Positions 45,339 to 56,311 of a DNA stretch of 64,000 nucleotides are shown in pieces. The stretch spans positions 279,775,158-279,839,157 of the forward strand of contig CM068373.1 in NCBI GenBank assembly GCA_034769895.1. The letters are read 5' to 3'. Made by a program: the position numbers and the translations under genes. Each line of letters begins with the position of its first letter. Positions within the stretch are counted from its first letter, which is position 1. This DNA is from Magicicada septendecula (Eukaryota > Arthropoda > Insecta > Hemiptera > Cicadidae). The notes below the pieces were generated by a model. The model did no database searches. It saw only the letters and a program-made list of their open reading frames with translations, and was not told the DNA's origin.

Positions 45339-46162
45339 CAGCAATGTATCGCTGTCTGATCAGTTTTACAATAAAAGCTTAAAACAACTAGCTCCTCAAG
45401 TAAAATTGTTATGGTGGAGCGATAGATGCTCAAGTGTAATAACAGTTAGAACAGAACATGTAGAATCAGTGTTAACATTTTAAGTAAAAGCAACAAAACA
45501 TGAGGCGAACACCGGCCATACACCTTGGACGCAACCAACACCCGCGAGGGAGCAGCGCAGACCACAATTAAGAGAAGTCAACTTTTATCATTTTCTTTAT
45601 GATTCTAATGAGCTCATTAATCAAAAATAAACCAACTGAACAAATGTACTGATAATAGGGCGAATGTGTGTGAGAGTGTGTGAGTGAGCACATGGCCATG
45701 AATATCTATGCCGAGGGCATTGGTTTGTGTGCAGATGAGATTTCAACATAATAAGTAATTAGAGCTGCAGCAAAAGATAAAAGTACATAATAACCTTGAT
45801 TGGAGACAAAATGAGAATCGTAAGAATGAATAGGGTAAATTAAAATAGCCACCATTTTGTTTTTTATAACAGTGTATGACGCCATTTTGAGCACATGGTT
45901 GTATATGCAAAATCTATTTGGGAAATTAAAATTTGATAGTTACTTTCAATATAAAAACAGTGTTATCATTTGTGTCACCTTCTTTGAATCAAAAATCTCG
46001 CTGTTAATGAATCCTGGCCCCTTAGGTAAAAAGCATAGTAAAAAGAAAGGTACCAGCTCTACAGTGACTGAAATCGGTAAGTACACATATGTACTATATT
46101 ATGGTAATAATTATCCATGCATAATTTTAAATAAAATGTGTAGAGTAGCAAGTTTATTGACA
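45339..46162 (+). repeat. E1 3' LTR, second part
   Basis: Resumes with the second CAGC copy and continues to TTATTGACA, matching 31486-32309. The target-site copy ACAT follows. Confidence 0.88.
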
Positions 46163-46166
46163 ACAT

Positions 46167-46218
46167 ATGTCCGAAATGCTATAAGCTCTCAAGAGAGATT
46201 ATTAGCCATATGTTCAAG
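46167..46218 (+). pseudogene. Harbinger transposase exon, second part
   Basis: Continues the interrupted exon (NAISSQERLLAICS) and ends in a plausible splice donor AAG|GTGAGC at 46219. No following exon with the DDE residues is present. Confidence 0.65.
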
Positions 46219-46499
46219 GTGAGCGTGAAATAAACGAAAACAAAGGCTTGGCATCTTAATTGATTATATTTTACAGCAACATATAATTGTTAAAATTTAG
46301 TATTTTTAAAAGCATAAAATTTGTTTAACATCTTGAAACATGAAATTACTGATCAGTGGTTATAAAAAACACATTTTTTAATTAAATATCGGTATGGAGA
46401 ACCATACATGACTTCCATGTTCTAAGATTTATATTTAAAATCATATTCGAAATGAAATATTTCCATAGAAACTACTTCTTTCTACTTATTGCTTCAGCC

Positions 46500-46650
46500 T
46501 TAACCACAGTACTGTGGTCACTAACGTATACCACCTCACGTTTTCGCACTCGATTTTCACTGATGATGGCAGTCAATGGCACTGCCGAAGTCTGGTTTTG
46601 CAGATAACATTGGACTATGGCTAAACAGCCCGGGAAGGAATTTTAACAAA
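46500..46650 (+). repeat. Dispersed repeat with hammerhead-like motif
   Basis: CTGATGA at 46560-46566, an extra T, GGCAGT pairing with ACTGCC (6 bp), then GAAG in place of GAAA. It is followed by GGCTAAACAGCCCGG, similar to the inverted repeat at 13658. Lies inside the Harbinger element. Confidence 0.4.
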
Positions 46651-46864
46651 GAACTACTTCTTTGTTGCCGATAACGTAGTATACATATAAAAAATTCTCC
46701 CCTCCCCCTTCAACTATAATTTTCATTAATAGAAAATTACCCCCACCCAGTTCACCTAACCTCTTCATTTATAGATATTTCATCTACGTTTCTACAGTGG
46801 ATTATTATGAGCTTCTTATCAGGATACTTTAGTTGTCAAAATTAAGTACTTTATTCTTGCTAAA

Positions 46865-48165
46865 CCTAAAACGTTGCAGGTAAATTACCCATTTCTCTTA
46901 ACCGATCTTCACCAAAATCAATAGACCTTCAGTCCTCTACAATTCAGGGAAGCACGCAAAAAAAATATTTGATTCTGTTTGAATGTGCGGCAGTTATCGT
47001 TCGTCATGAAAACATTTGTCTTGTTACAACATAAAATGTTGCAGGTACACTACCCCTTTCCCTTAACCGATATTCATCAAAATCAAAAGGCCTTGAGTTC
47101 TCTACAATTCAGGAACATGTGCAAAAAATGATTTGATTCTCTTTGAATTTACGGCAGTTATATTTCGTCATAAAAAAAATTACCCTTGTTAAAACATAAA
47201 ATGTTGCTGGTAACTACCCCTTTCCCTAAACCGAACTTCAACAAAATCAACAACCTTGAGTTCTCTATAATTCAAAAAGGTATGCAAAAAAGTAGTTGAT
47301 TCTGTTTGAATTTACGGCAGTTATCGTTCGTCATATAAAAAATTACCCTTGTTAAAACATAAAATGTTGCAGGTAAACTACTCCTTTCCCTTAACCGATC
47401 TTCACCAACACCAATAGGTCTTGAGAACTCTACAATAGAGTGCTGTACGCAAAACATTATTTGATTCTGTTTGAATTTGCGGCTGTTATCGTTTGCCATA
47501 GAAAAAATTACCCTTGATAAAAAACCGTTGCAGGTACACTACCCCCTTTCCCTTAACCGATCTTCACCAAAAACAACAAGTCTTGAGTACTCTACAATTC
47601 AGGGCTGTATGCAAAATGTTATTTGATTCTGTTTGAATTTGTGGCTCTTATCGTTTGCCATAGGAAATACCCTTGTTAAAATATAAAATGTTGCAGGTAA
47701 ACTACCCCTTTCCCTTAACCAATCTTTACCAAAAATAATACGTCTTGAGTACTCTACAATTCAGGGCTGTATGCAAACAATTATTTGATTCTGTTTGAAT
47801 TTGGGGCTGTTATTTTTTGCCATAGAAAATACCCTTGTTAAAACATAAAATGTTGCAGGTAAACTACCCCTTTCCCTTAACCGATCTTAACCAAAAACAA
47901 CAGGTCTTGAGAACTCTATAATTCAGGGCTGTATGCAAAACATTATTTGATTCTGTTTGAATTTGCGGCTGTTATCGTTTGCCATAGGAAAAAATTACCC
48001 ATATTTAAAAAAAATGTTGCAGGTAAACTACCCCTCTCCCTTACCCGATCTTCACCAAAAACAATTGGTCTTGAGTACTCTACAAATCAGGGCTGTATGC
48101 AAAAAATTATTTGATTCTGTTTGAATTTTCGGCTATCGTTTGCCATAGAAAAAAATCTACAGACA
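46865..48165. repeat. Tandem array, about 8 copies of a 163-bp unit
   Basis: Units are marked by GTTGCAGGTA-like words near 46873, 47038, 47203, 47366, 47527, 47689, 47854 and 48015, with CGATCTTCACCAAAA and TTTGATTCTGTTTGAATT at fixed offsets. Copies vary at a few percent or more. The array lies inside the Harbinger element, so it moves or spreads with it. Confidence 0.85.
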
Positions 48166-48554
48166 CACACACTTTTCAAAAAATGACTTTTTTTCATGTT
48201 TTGAGTGTAGTACAATCAGAATCTGCAATAATTTTTGCCATCACCATACTTCCATTTCCTTAAGGAACATGGAAGTAAAAAAAAGAAACTGCAATTTACA
48301 TATCATTAATCTTCGTGCAATCTCACTTTTTGTATTAACAACTTCTCCATTTTCACATATTTGTCACCTCACGCCTCACAAAAGTGTGGTTGAACAACAG
48401 AAAATGTGAGGCATGAAATGGCCGGCTATGTCACGTGATATACATGACGTGAAGACAGTGTGTCTCCAAGCAATTTAACTCAAGCTGAAAACCCATCACA
48501 TTTTTTACTATCACTTGAGCTCACGTGACGTGATAGCAATGTGTGTCCAGCTTA

Positions 48555-49015
48555 AACGGGGTCCTCTGTGATTCTTTCCTTCAATTGTTCCTTCTATTAT
48601 TCTCTTAACCAACCCACTGTGTCATAGTATATGCCCTATAAACTTAGCTCTTCTGCCTTTTAAATTTTGTAGAAAGCTCTTCTAAAGACTTCCTCATTTG
48701 TTATCTTCTCCCTCCAGCTTATCTTGAATATTCTTCTGTAGCACCAGGTCTCAAATGCTTCGAGTCTTTTCTTGTCACTTTCTCCAGTTGTCCAAGATTC
48801 ACTACCATATAGGGCAACACTCCACATGTATGTTTTTACTAGATTCTTCCTTATTTTTAGGCTGATAGTTTTTGAAGTGAATAGGTTTTCCTGTTTGTTG
48901 AAAGCAATTGTAGCCTGGTTAATTCTGAATAGAATTTTCTTACTCCTACGTCCATCACTTGTGATTTTACTTCCTAGATAGTTATATTCTTTAACTGCCT
49001 GGAGTCCAAAGTGTT
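48555..49015 (-). pseudogene. LINE C-terminal region interrupted by Harbinger
   Basis: Minus strand reads KEYNYLGSKITSDGRRSKKI, then TYMWSVALYGSESWTTGESD and RLEAFETWCYRRIFKISW, a widespread insect LINE signature after the reverse transcriptase core. It is 5'-truncated at about 49015 and continues at 30691. Confidence 0.8.
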
Positions 49016-49019
49016 AAAA

Positions 49020-49446
49020 AGGTTGAAAGTCACTGCTATATGGTATTCCCTACGCCAACAACACACCTACACACCCCAGTTTTTAAGGTAAAAGTGAATT
49101 TTTCCAGATTTCAAAAACATTTTTCAAATACACAAATGATAATACTCATGTTTTAAGTGACGCTATAATTGTTTTTCTGCTACCTTCAACACAAAATAAA
49201 GCATTATTTAAAAAATTATACTTGTTATGCTTCTTTATCTTTATCATACTACGATTTTATTATCAAAAGCTTTTATTTCAGTGAATTTGTAGAAAACACA
49301 TATAACAATTTCATTACATAAAATTTAAAACAAACGTGGTGTTTATATAACTTTACTATTTTCTTCATTGCTTTCATCGTCGTCATCAAATGTCAGTGCT
49401 CGTAACTTTTATGTGACAGCGACACAAACTAAGCCCAGCCTCGCAC
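49020..49446. other. Unassigned AT-rich flank of E3
   Basis: No reading frame or repeat end recognised. Confidence 0.45.
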
Positions 49447-49450
49447 AACA

Positions 49451-50646
49451 TGTTATCTCACTATTGTTTTTTTACCACAAATTATATTTATTAATGACTT
49501 ACCTGGTGAGATTAGATTAACGTTTATTTGTTGATACATTATTTCAGACACCATGATTGTGTTGCCAACTTTACATACTTTCTTTTGTTCGGGTCCAGAG
49601 TTCTTATAAGCAAGGCTGAGACTGAACGGTTACCAGAAATAATAGACACTAACAACATTTACGTCAAAATAAACTTTTGGTTTTATTACTTCTGAATTTG
49701 CATAATTCACACGGGAGAAAATCAAAATGGCTACATGTAGATTCAAAAAACAAAATGGCGTCCATACTTCCGCCTTTACTAGTTATTAATTATTCTTCAT
49801 TTGTTACTTTATATATTTAATTTTATTCTCAAAAACGACTTTAAATAAGCTGCAGCTCTTACAGATTGATCTCTTAAGTTTTCAGATCATTTTAAAACAC
49901 AAACCAACGCCCCAAATTTCTTTAGGCTGGCCGGCACATGCACGCAGCCATTCTCTCACACACATACACAATTACAAAGGTACCTTTTACTTCATTTTAA
50001 TTTTGAGCTCTGTTTTATGAAAGGTGTATTAATTTAAATTTGGACTTCCCTGAGTGTAGGCCTCAAGTTCTCGCAGGGCGTTTCACATTGGCAGGACGAT
50101 GTTCGGCCGAAAGTTCCTGGTTGTTTTGTTTCCTCTCGTTATCACTGACGCTAAATTTACATTTTTTCTTAAACTGTTATTTACTGATTGAAATTTAATC
50201 TGGTACTAACTGTTACATTGAAATTCACATTTTTGCAATACCAAAACACTTTTGCTGGCAGTAACTGCCGGCCAACTTTTCACAAGGTGTTGCCGCCTCG
50301 GCTGTAGTATGAAGACTGGGCGGAGCTATGGGTACAATGTATGCAAAAGGCAGTGTCATGACGTCATTATTCCATTGTTTTATTTAACTTACATCATGGT
50401 TTTGCATCATTATGATTACGTTTCTGACATTATCATTGTCATTTCAGTCTGATTTTCAATGTGTTCTGCGCACCTCACTCCCAACAAGCACGTAGGCCTC
50501 GACCTTGAGTTGAACGGTACAGATGAAATTGTGTTGTGTTTTATAGCTCTCAGGAACCCAACCTAACCATTTTACTTATATGGAAATTACAATAAAATAC
50601 CTCCTTAAGGCAAATAAATTGGAAGACGGACTTTCGTACCATCACA
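49451..50646 (-). repeat. E3 3' LTR
   Basis: Nearly identical to 53926-55121. Contains two CAAAATGGC sites (49723-49731, 49751-49759) and, on the minus strand, CAG|GTAAGT near the LTR end. Confidence 0.9.
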
Positions 50647-50696
50647 AAACCCCCTCAATGAGAGGTTTTATGCCGAAGCATAAAAACTCTCATTGA
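50647..50696 (-). promoter_or_regulatory. E3 polypurine tract and hairpin
   Basis: Minus strand: arms 50696-50678 and 50673-50655 (19 nt) with loop TTCG closed by C-G, then GGGGGTTT next to the LTR. One pyrimidine mismatch sits at the same level as in E1 and E2. Confidence 0.78.
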
Positions 50697-50782
50697 CGCA
50701 TTCATACTGTCTAAAGGGATCAGTCAGGATATGTCGCCACAACCCCCTGTAGTGTTTACAAAAAAAAAATACAATCACTTAC

Positions 50783-50928
50783 CCTTGGTCCAATGATGGT
50801 GACCGTACCCATCTGACCTTACTGGACTTCTCTCTTGAGATCCCAACACCATAAGGCCATTAGGCACTTAACGCTCCTGCTCTGACGCACCGGCCAGCTC
50901 AGGACCGCTGTCACAACACCATCAAACT
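50783..50928 (-). other. E3 candidate internal exon
   Basis: Minus strand: acceptor TTTCATGTTTCAG before 50928 and donor GG|GTAAGT after 50783. Homologous to E1 38678-38822. Confidence 0.4.
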
Positions 50929-50949
50929 CTGAAACATGAAATACAAAAA

Positions 50950-52620
50950 TTTTAAATAGTGGCCTCATCTATTCCCATATCCACAACTGATATGTCTCCC
51001 CTTAGATGCATTGGTTTGTGTTTAGAGGCGTTGGTTTGCTTGACTCTAAAAATTCTTCAACAACCAAAACAAACAAGATTTAGGATAGAAAATCCATTTC
51101 CCTTTTCAACATTCCTACATTTATTAAAATTTTCTGACCCCAGTCAATATTAATTTACTTCCCTCACCACAAGAAAACATATATTCTTATACTAAGCATA
51201 ACACATAAATCAATTTTTTTATTTTCAAAGCAACAACCGCTATCTCTATCATATTATATAAAATTAAAAATATAACTATTATGGCAAACATTTCAAATAT
51301 TTTAAATTTTCTTTACTCAGCGTTAATGATACTCATATTTCTTTGCAACAGAATCGTAATTATATTTTTATATCCAACAACAATATCAACATTATTTCTT
51401 ACCGTTGCTACCAATAACAATAGAACATAGTAAAACATCATAAAACATTAAACACTAACACTGAACAATTCACATGTAAATAACTTGTATCAAAACTTTA
51501 TAACATTATTATTATCAACTCTCTATTCAACTTTTAATTTGTTAACATTTATTGTATCATTAGTTTCTATAAAAAATTTCAAATTTATTATTAACCTTTC
51601 TGTTACATCACCTTTCTACTATGAATTTTCTTTTTCTAACCTTTTCATCAATACTTATCTAGTTTGGGTGACTATTATTCACTATTATCTATATCTTATT
51701 TCGGCATTTACCTATCTAACCTTACTCAACCTTTCTTTCTATTAACAACCATTACTACCAACCATTAACATATTATGACACCAATCTCTCCATAATAACA
51801 AACCCCTTCAACCTTAATTCTATATATACCGTTCACTTCTTTAAGTGAAATTTCTATTACCTCTTTGTACTAGGATGTGTGTTCCCTACCTGGCAATATA
51901 CACGTTCATAACCTTTTGCCCTCCACCAAATATCGGCAAACAATCTTACCCTTCTCTAATTATGGGAACTGCCCAACGACGCACGTTGATCACTCCTTAC
52001 ACCACTACCCTTACTACAAAATATAACCATCAACACTATATTTACCATTTACTTTACTCACCTTCTCTACATATAATTACTAACACCACTATGTCCCTAA
52101 AATACCTAACACCCTCTTTGTGTATTATCTGTATCTCAACTTCTTATTCTCTCTAACTCCCAATAAAGTTAACTTGGCTAACTCACATGCTTTATTGATC
52201 ATTATTACCCAAACTCTTTTACAACATTTCACCTGAATATAACACTAGAAAATTCATCACTTACCTTACAATACTAATACAACTCAATATCTGAACATAT
52301 TTATGTTTACTCATTTACTAATCATTAGAATCCATATCTCATAATTATTTAAATTCATCATCACAATTAATTATTCTTCAATTATTTATTTAGTTTGAAA
52401 CATGTTATAATTATTATTAAATCAATTAAACTATACCTTCCTGTTACCTGCACGGTTTACACAAAAATACATATAATACACAACATCAAAAGTACATCAA
52501 TACATCGACATTAATACACAAAAATATACAATCCAAATTATCATTTAATCATTTACCATAAATCAGTTCATAAAACAGTCCATCTTGAAATCACACTATC
52601 ACATAATTAAATGTTCCTAA
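50950..52620 (-). other. E3 non-coding interior
   Basis: AT-rich and A/C-rich on plus; matches the E1 interior by eye. Frames at 51485-51745 and 51845-52156 are low complexity and not credible genes. Confidence 0.5.
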
Positions 52621-52633
52621 CACAATAAAATAT

Positions 52634-53749
52634 TTATCCCCCATCATCAAACAACAGTCGAGTCTTAGGTCTATACAACTTATTTTTCCTTAAAAACATT
52701 ATATTACCATCATTAATATAATACTTATTTACATTCTTATATTCTTTTACAAAACTATCATAATTAATAGGGTTATTCCATATCAATTTATCATACAACT
52801 TGTCATCATAGGTTATGGTCCTGTCACCTTCAGTATAATTAGTCACAATCAGATAAGTTACTACGTCATTATTTTCATTATCATCTCCTACTACTGCTAT
52901 ATCAGCTTCCACCCAAGGTAAGTATTTACTATAATTATCAACCATCTCTACTCCTAACCTTTCCATAAACTCTTCATACTTTCTACTTATCTTAAAAATC
53001 TCTATTTCTCTCTTTCTCTCACAATGTTATTCACAACAACACCATGCTACACTCTCTCTCTCTCTCAATATATGCAGGGGACAACTAACTCACAACTACT
53101 GCACCACCTCTGAAGTGCACTACAAAAACCAGGGACAACTTTATTTGCAGACCTATCGTCTTCCAAATATATATTGAAGGAACTCTCGTCCTTCCTAAAC
53201 ACATGTGAAATCTTTACTTCACCCCCTACTACACCATTAAGGGAAAAATTTACCCCTGCAATGTTACTTCTACCTCTATACTCTCTTTACACACTCTCTT
53301 TAACCCCTCAACACACACTAACATTCCATCATTATCATATTCTACTCCCCTTAAAATCTCATTATCACTACCAATATTCTCATAATCATTTTCTAATACC
53401 ATATTTTTATTTCTATTATTATAATTTTCCCCACTACTTACCTTGTCTTTATTTATGTTTAATTTGTCTATTTCTCTCTTATTTTCTAACTCTATTTCAT
53501 CTAAACGTGTCTCTATTTCACTTATTCTTTTATCGAAATTACAATTTTGTCTTTTGATCTCATTAACATCGCTTTTTAAGTCACTATTCTGCTCTTTCAG
53601 TTCATCAAATTTCATATCAAGTTTATTAAGCATTTGCATTATTTACTCATATCATTATCGTCAGTCCTTTTTGTCGGCACTGGCGTTGATTGATAGCCTT
53701 CGCTCATAATTTGCGATTCGGTGATACTCATCTCACTATTGTTTGCCAT
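52634..53749 (-). pseudogene. E3 Gag-like frame, broken
   Basis: Begins MANNSEM at 53749, hits a stop near 53640, continues in frame pieces 53639-53250 (coiled coil, then DNDGMLVCVEGLKRVC) and 52966-52634 (ERLGVEMVDNYSKYLPW to KTRLLFDDGG). Same order and ends as the E1 protein. Stops and a frameshift near 53020-53250. Confidence 0.75.
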
Positions 53750-53905
53750 TTTGGAGTTTTAAATATATATTTGAAATATTACTGTACATCTACCATATAC
53801 TCGACATAACATAACCTAATTTCTTACTTCTCATGTCACACCTTAATCTAATAACCGTTCCGTCTCTTTTTGCCGGCTTATTTATATAAACTTTATTTAT
53901 ACAAT

Positions 53906-53924
53906 GTCCCTAGTTCGGTCGCCA
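53906..53924 (-). promoter_or_regulatory. E3 primer-binding site
   Basis: TGGCGACCGAACTAGGGAC on the minus strand, one base inside the LTR; close to the E2 site with two changes. Confidence 0.75.
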
Positions 53925-53925
53925 T

Positions 53926-55121
53926 TGTTATCTCACTTATCTTTCTTTACAACAAATTATATTTATTAATGACTTACCTGGTGAGATTAGATTAACGTTT
54001 ATTTGTTGATACATTATTTTAGACGCCATGATTGTGTTGCCAACTTTACATACTTTCTTTTGTTCGGGTCCAGAGTTCTTATAAGCAAGGCTGAGACTGA
54101 ACGGTTACCAGAAATAATAGACACTAACAACATTTACGTCAAAATAAACTTTTGGTTTTATTACTTCTGAATTTGCATAATTCACACGGGAGAAAATCAA
54201 AATGGCTACATGTAGATTCAAAAAACAAAATGGCGTCCATACTTCCGCCTTTACTAGTTATTAATTATTCTTCATTTGTTACTTTATATATTTAATTTTA
54301 TTCTCAAAAACGACTTTAAATAAGCTGCAGCTCTTACAGATTGATCTCTTAAGTTTTCAGATCATTTTAAAACACAAACCAACGCCCCAAATTTCTTTAG
54401 GCTGGCCGGCACATGCACGCAGCCATTCTCTCACACACATACACAATTACAAAGGTACCTTTTACTTCATTTTAATTTTGAGCTCTGTTTTATGAAAGGT
54501 GTATTAATTTAAATTTGGACTTCCCTGAGTGTAGGCCTCAAGTTCTCGCAGGGCGTTTCACATTGGCAGGACGATGTTCGGCCGAAAGTTCCTGGTTGTT
54601 TTGTTTCCTCTCGTTATCACTGATGCTAAATTTACATTTTTTCTTAAACTGTTATTTACTGATTGAAATTTAATCTGGTACTAACTGTTACATTGAAATT
54701 CACATTTTTGCAATACCAAAACACTTTTGCTGGCAGTAACTGCCGGCCAACTTTTCACAAGGTGTTGCCGCCTCAGCTGTAGTATGAAGAGTGGGCGGAG
54801 CTATGGGTACAATGTATGCAAAAGGCAGTGTCATGACGTCATTATTCCATTGTTTTATTTAACTTACGTCATGGTTTTGCGTCATTATGATTACGTTTCT
54901 GACATTATCATTGTCGTTTCAGTCTGATTTTCAATGTGTTCTGCGCACCTCGCTCCCAACAAGCACGTAGGCCTCGACCTTGAGTTGAATGGTACAGATG
55001 AAATTGCGTCGTGTTTTATAGCTCTCAGGAACCCAACCTAACCATTTTAATTATATGGAAATTACAATAAAATACCTCCTTAAGGCAAATAAATTGGAAG
55101 ACGGACTTTCGTACCGTCACA
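53926..55121 (-). repeat. E3 5' LTR
   Basis: CAAAATGGC sites at 54198-54206 and 54226-54234. A perfect splice donor CAG|GTAAGT at 53977-53972 (minus) is 46 nt from the LTR end. Confidence 0.9.
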
Positions 55122-55125
55122 AACA

Positions 55126-55360
55126 TCTGACGCGTATGATATACAGGAGACTCAAATGCAATGCACAGGGGCACAAAAAAAAAATGATGCCAAAAATCTT
55201 GATGCGAACAAGCCACACATCCCAATTTTTGACACGACTTTTCCCCCAAAAATGGGTAGTACAGTGTTATAGTGTTATTGTTGTCTATTTGTACTTGTAT
55301 AGCAATGAGTTAAGGATCTTTAGCAAATAAACTTTCAACAATTATGCCATAAAACTAATT
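55126..55360. other. Right flank of E3, unassigned
   Basis: No feature seen apart from an A-run. Confidence 0.4.
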
Positions 55361-55363
55361 TTC

Positions 55364-55600
55364 AAAAAAAGCATTAACAGTGAAAATAATAACAGTAATA
55401 CATTATTTGTTTTTTTCAAAGTTTTTATTGCTTTTCCGATATGTTTTATTTACCTATTTATTGTATTACGCTTCATTAAATTCAATAACTAAGCTTAATT
55501 TTTTTAAGTTAAGGCTTAGTTTTAACTACAAGACTTTGAAGACAAGCTGTTAGGAGTTGGTAGCACTTCTATTAGTAAACACTGTTAAAAAAAGGGGGAA
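55364..55600. repeat. Direct repeat, copy 1
   Basis: About 235 bp resembling 56817-57048 (shared blocks such as TTTATTTACCTATTTATT and TTAGTTTTAACTA). I estimate 80-90 percent identity by eye. Confidence 0.7.
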
Positions 55601-55739
55601 CCAATAATATATTTTGAGTTTTCCGTTTAAAAAATGTCAGTCTCTGAACATTTTTACTTGTACGCGTAAATTCCATATGTAGTATGGACAAACCATACAG
55701 ATTTGCAGGTATAAACTTGTTAAAGAATAATCTCAGCTT

Positions 55740-55860
55740 TCTCTTCTTCAGAACAAAGATTAGACTTCCAGCCTTCCGGGTTCAGAGTTCATCTGTTAAG
55801 TGTTTTCTTGGTCTTCCTAGATCTCTCTGACCTCCTGGTCTCTAGGCTAAAATTTTTTCT
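55740..55860 (-). pseudogene. Possible LINE C-terminal scrap
   Basis: Minus strand reads RPGGQRDLGRPRKHLTDEL, like the basic tail of LINE polyproteins, then a purine-rich end. Short and uncertain. Confidence 0.35.
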
Positions 55861-56311
55861 TGAGTAATTTACAATTGATACTTCGTTTACTTACAAGTAT
55901 TTATTAAATTGTAAAATGTATTATTCTATAGAGAAAACATACACAGATTTAATGGAAGTTGAGTATTTAAGCAGATTCATTTCCATTTTTGTCAAGAGTG
56001 GCTGACAAATTAGTACTTCTTCCTAAAAAGACGAATCCATGCTACCTACCACACGGTGTACCGATCTCGCTTGGTAGACCGAAATACCAAAGCGATATAC
56101 CGAGTACAAAAATATTGCGCTCCTTGGTATCTTGTACGTGTGTGGTGACCTTCATTTACTGCAATACTATATTATCCTGACTTGCGTATCGCCTCTGTGT
56201 GGGGAAGCGTTTAACCTATGAGGGTAGTATAAGTACCCATATTAGGGAAGAAAACGCAATTTTTTTCATTTATTTCTTAACATTGTCTCCTTTCAGTTCA
56301 ATACAAGTGTA

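Larger units (their letters stand above)
31085..46162 (+). mobile_element. LTR retrotransposon E1 (non-autonomous, hosts E2)
   Basis: The 5' LTR is 31085-32309; the 3' LTR is 38970-39374 plus 45339-46162, split by E2. Target duplication ACAT (31081-31084, 46163-46166). In order: tRNA-Lys-type primer site, Penelope palindrome insertion, Gag-like frame 33503-34654, long non-coding stretch, hairpin, polypurine tract. About 9.1 kb without E2. No reverse transcriptase or integrase is visible. The LTRs differ at roughly 10 positions, so it is young. Confidence 0.88.
30695..48551 (+). mobile_element. PIF/Harbinger-type element containing nested insertions
   Basis: Left end AGCTGGAAACACATTGCTAT and right end (minus strand) AGCTGGACACACATTGCTAT are inverted repeats of at least 30 bp that include CACGTCACGTGA. 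Both flanks are TAA (30692-30694, 48552-48554), the 3-bp TWA duplication of this superfamily. Without E1 the element is about 2.8 kb. It holds one transposase exon, a hammerhead-like motif and eight tandem repeats, but no DDE domain, so it is defective. Confidence 0.8.
49451..55121 (-). mobile_element. LTR retrotransposon E3 (non-autonomous)
   Basis: Two 1196-bp LTRs (49451-50646, 53926-55121), plus-strand ends TGTTATCTC and TCACA. Target duplication AACA (49447-49450, 55122-55125). Minus orientation with primer site 53924-53906, decayed Gag-like frame 53749-52634, hairpin and tract at 50647-50696. No pol. Related to E1 and E2 by the Gag ends and hairpin. Its Gag frame is broken, unlike theirs. 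Confidence 0.9.

Noticed and set aside
46865..48165. CRISPR-like array
   Set aside because: Units of 163 bp are contiguous, with no spacers, and the genome is eukaryotic; this is a tandem repeat.
51485..52156. 86- and 103-residue frames inside E3
   Set aside because: Low-complexity antisense of the family's non-coding interior.
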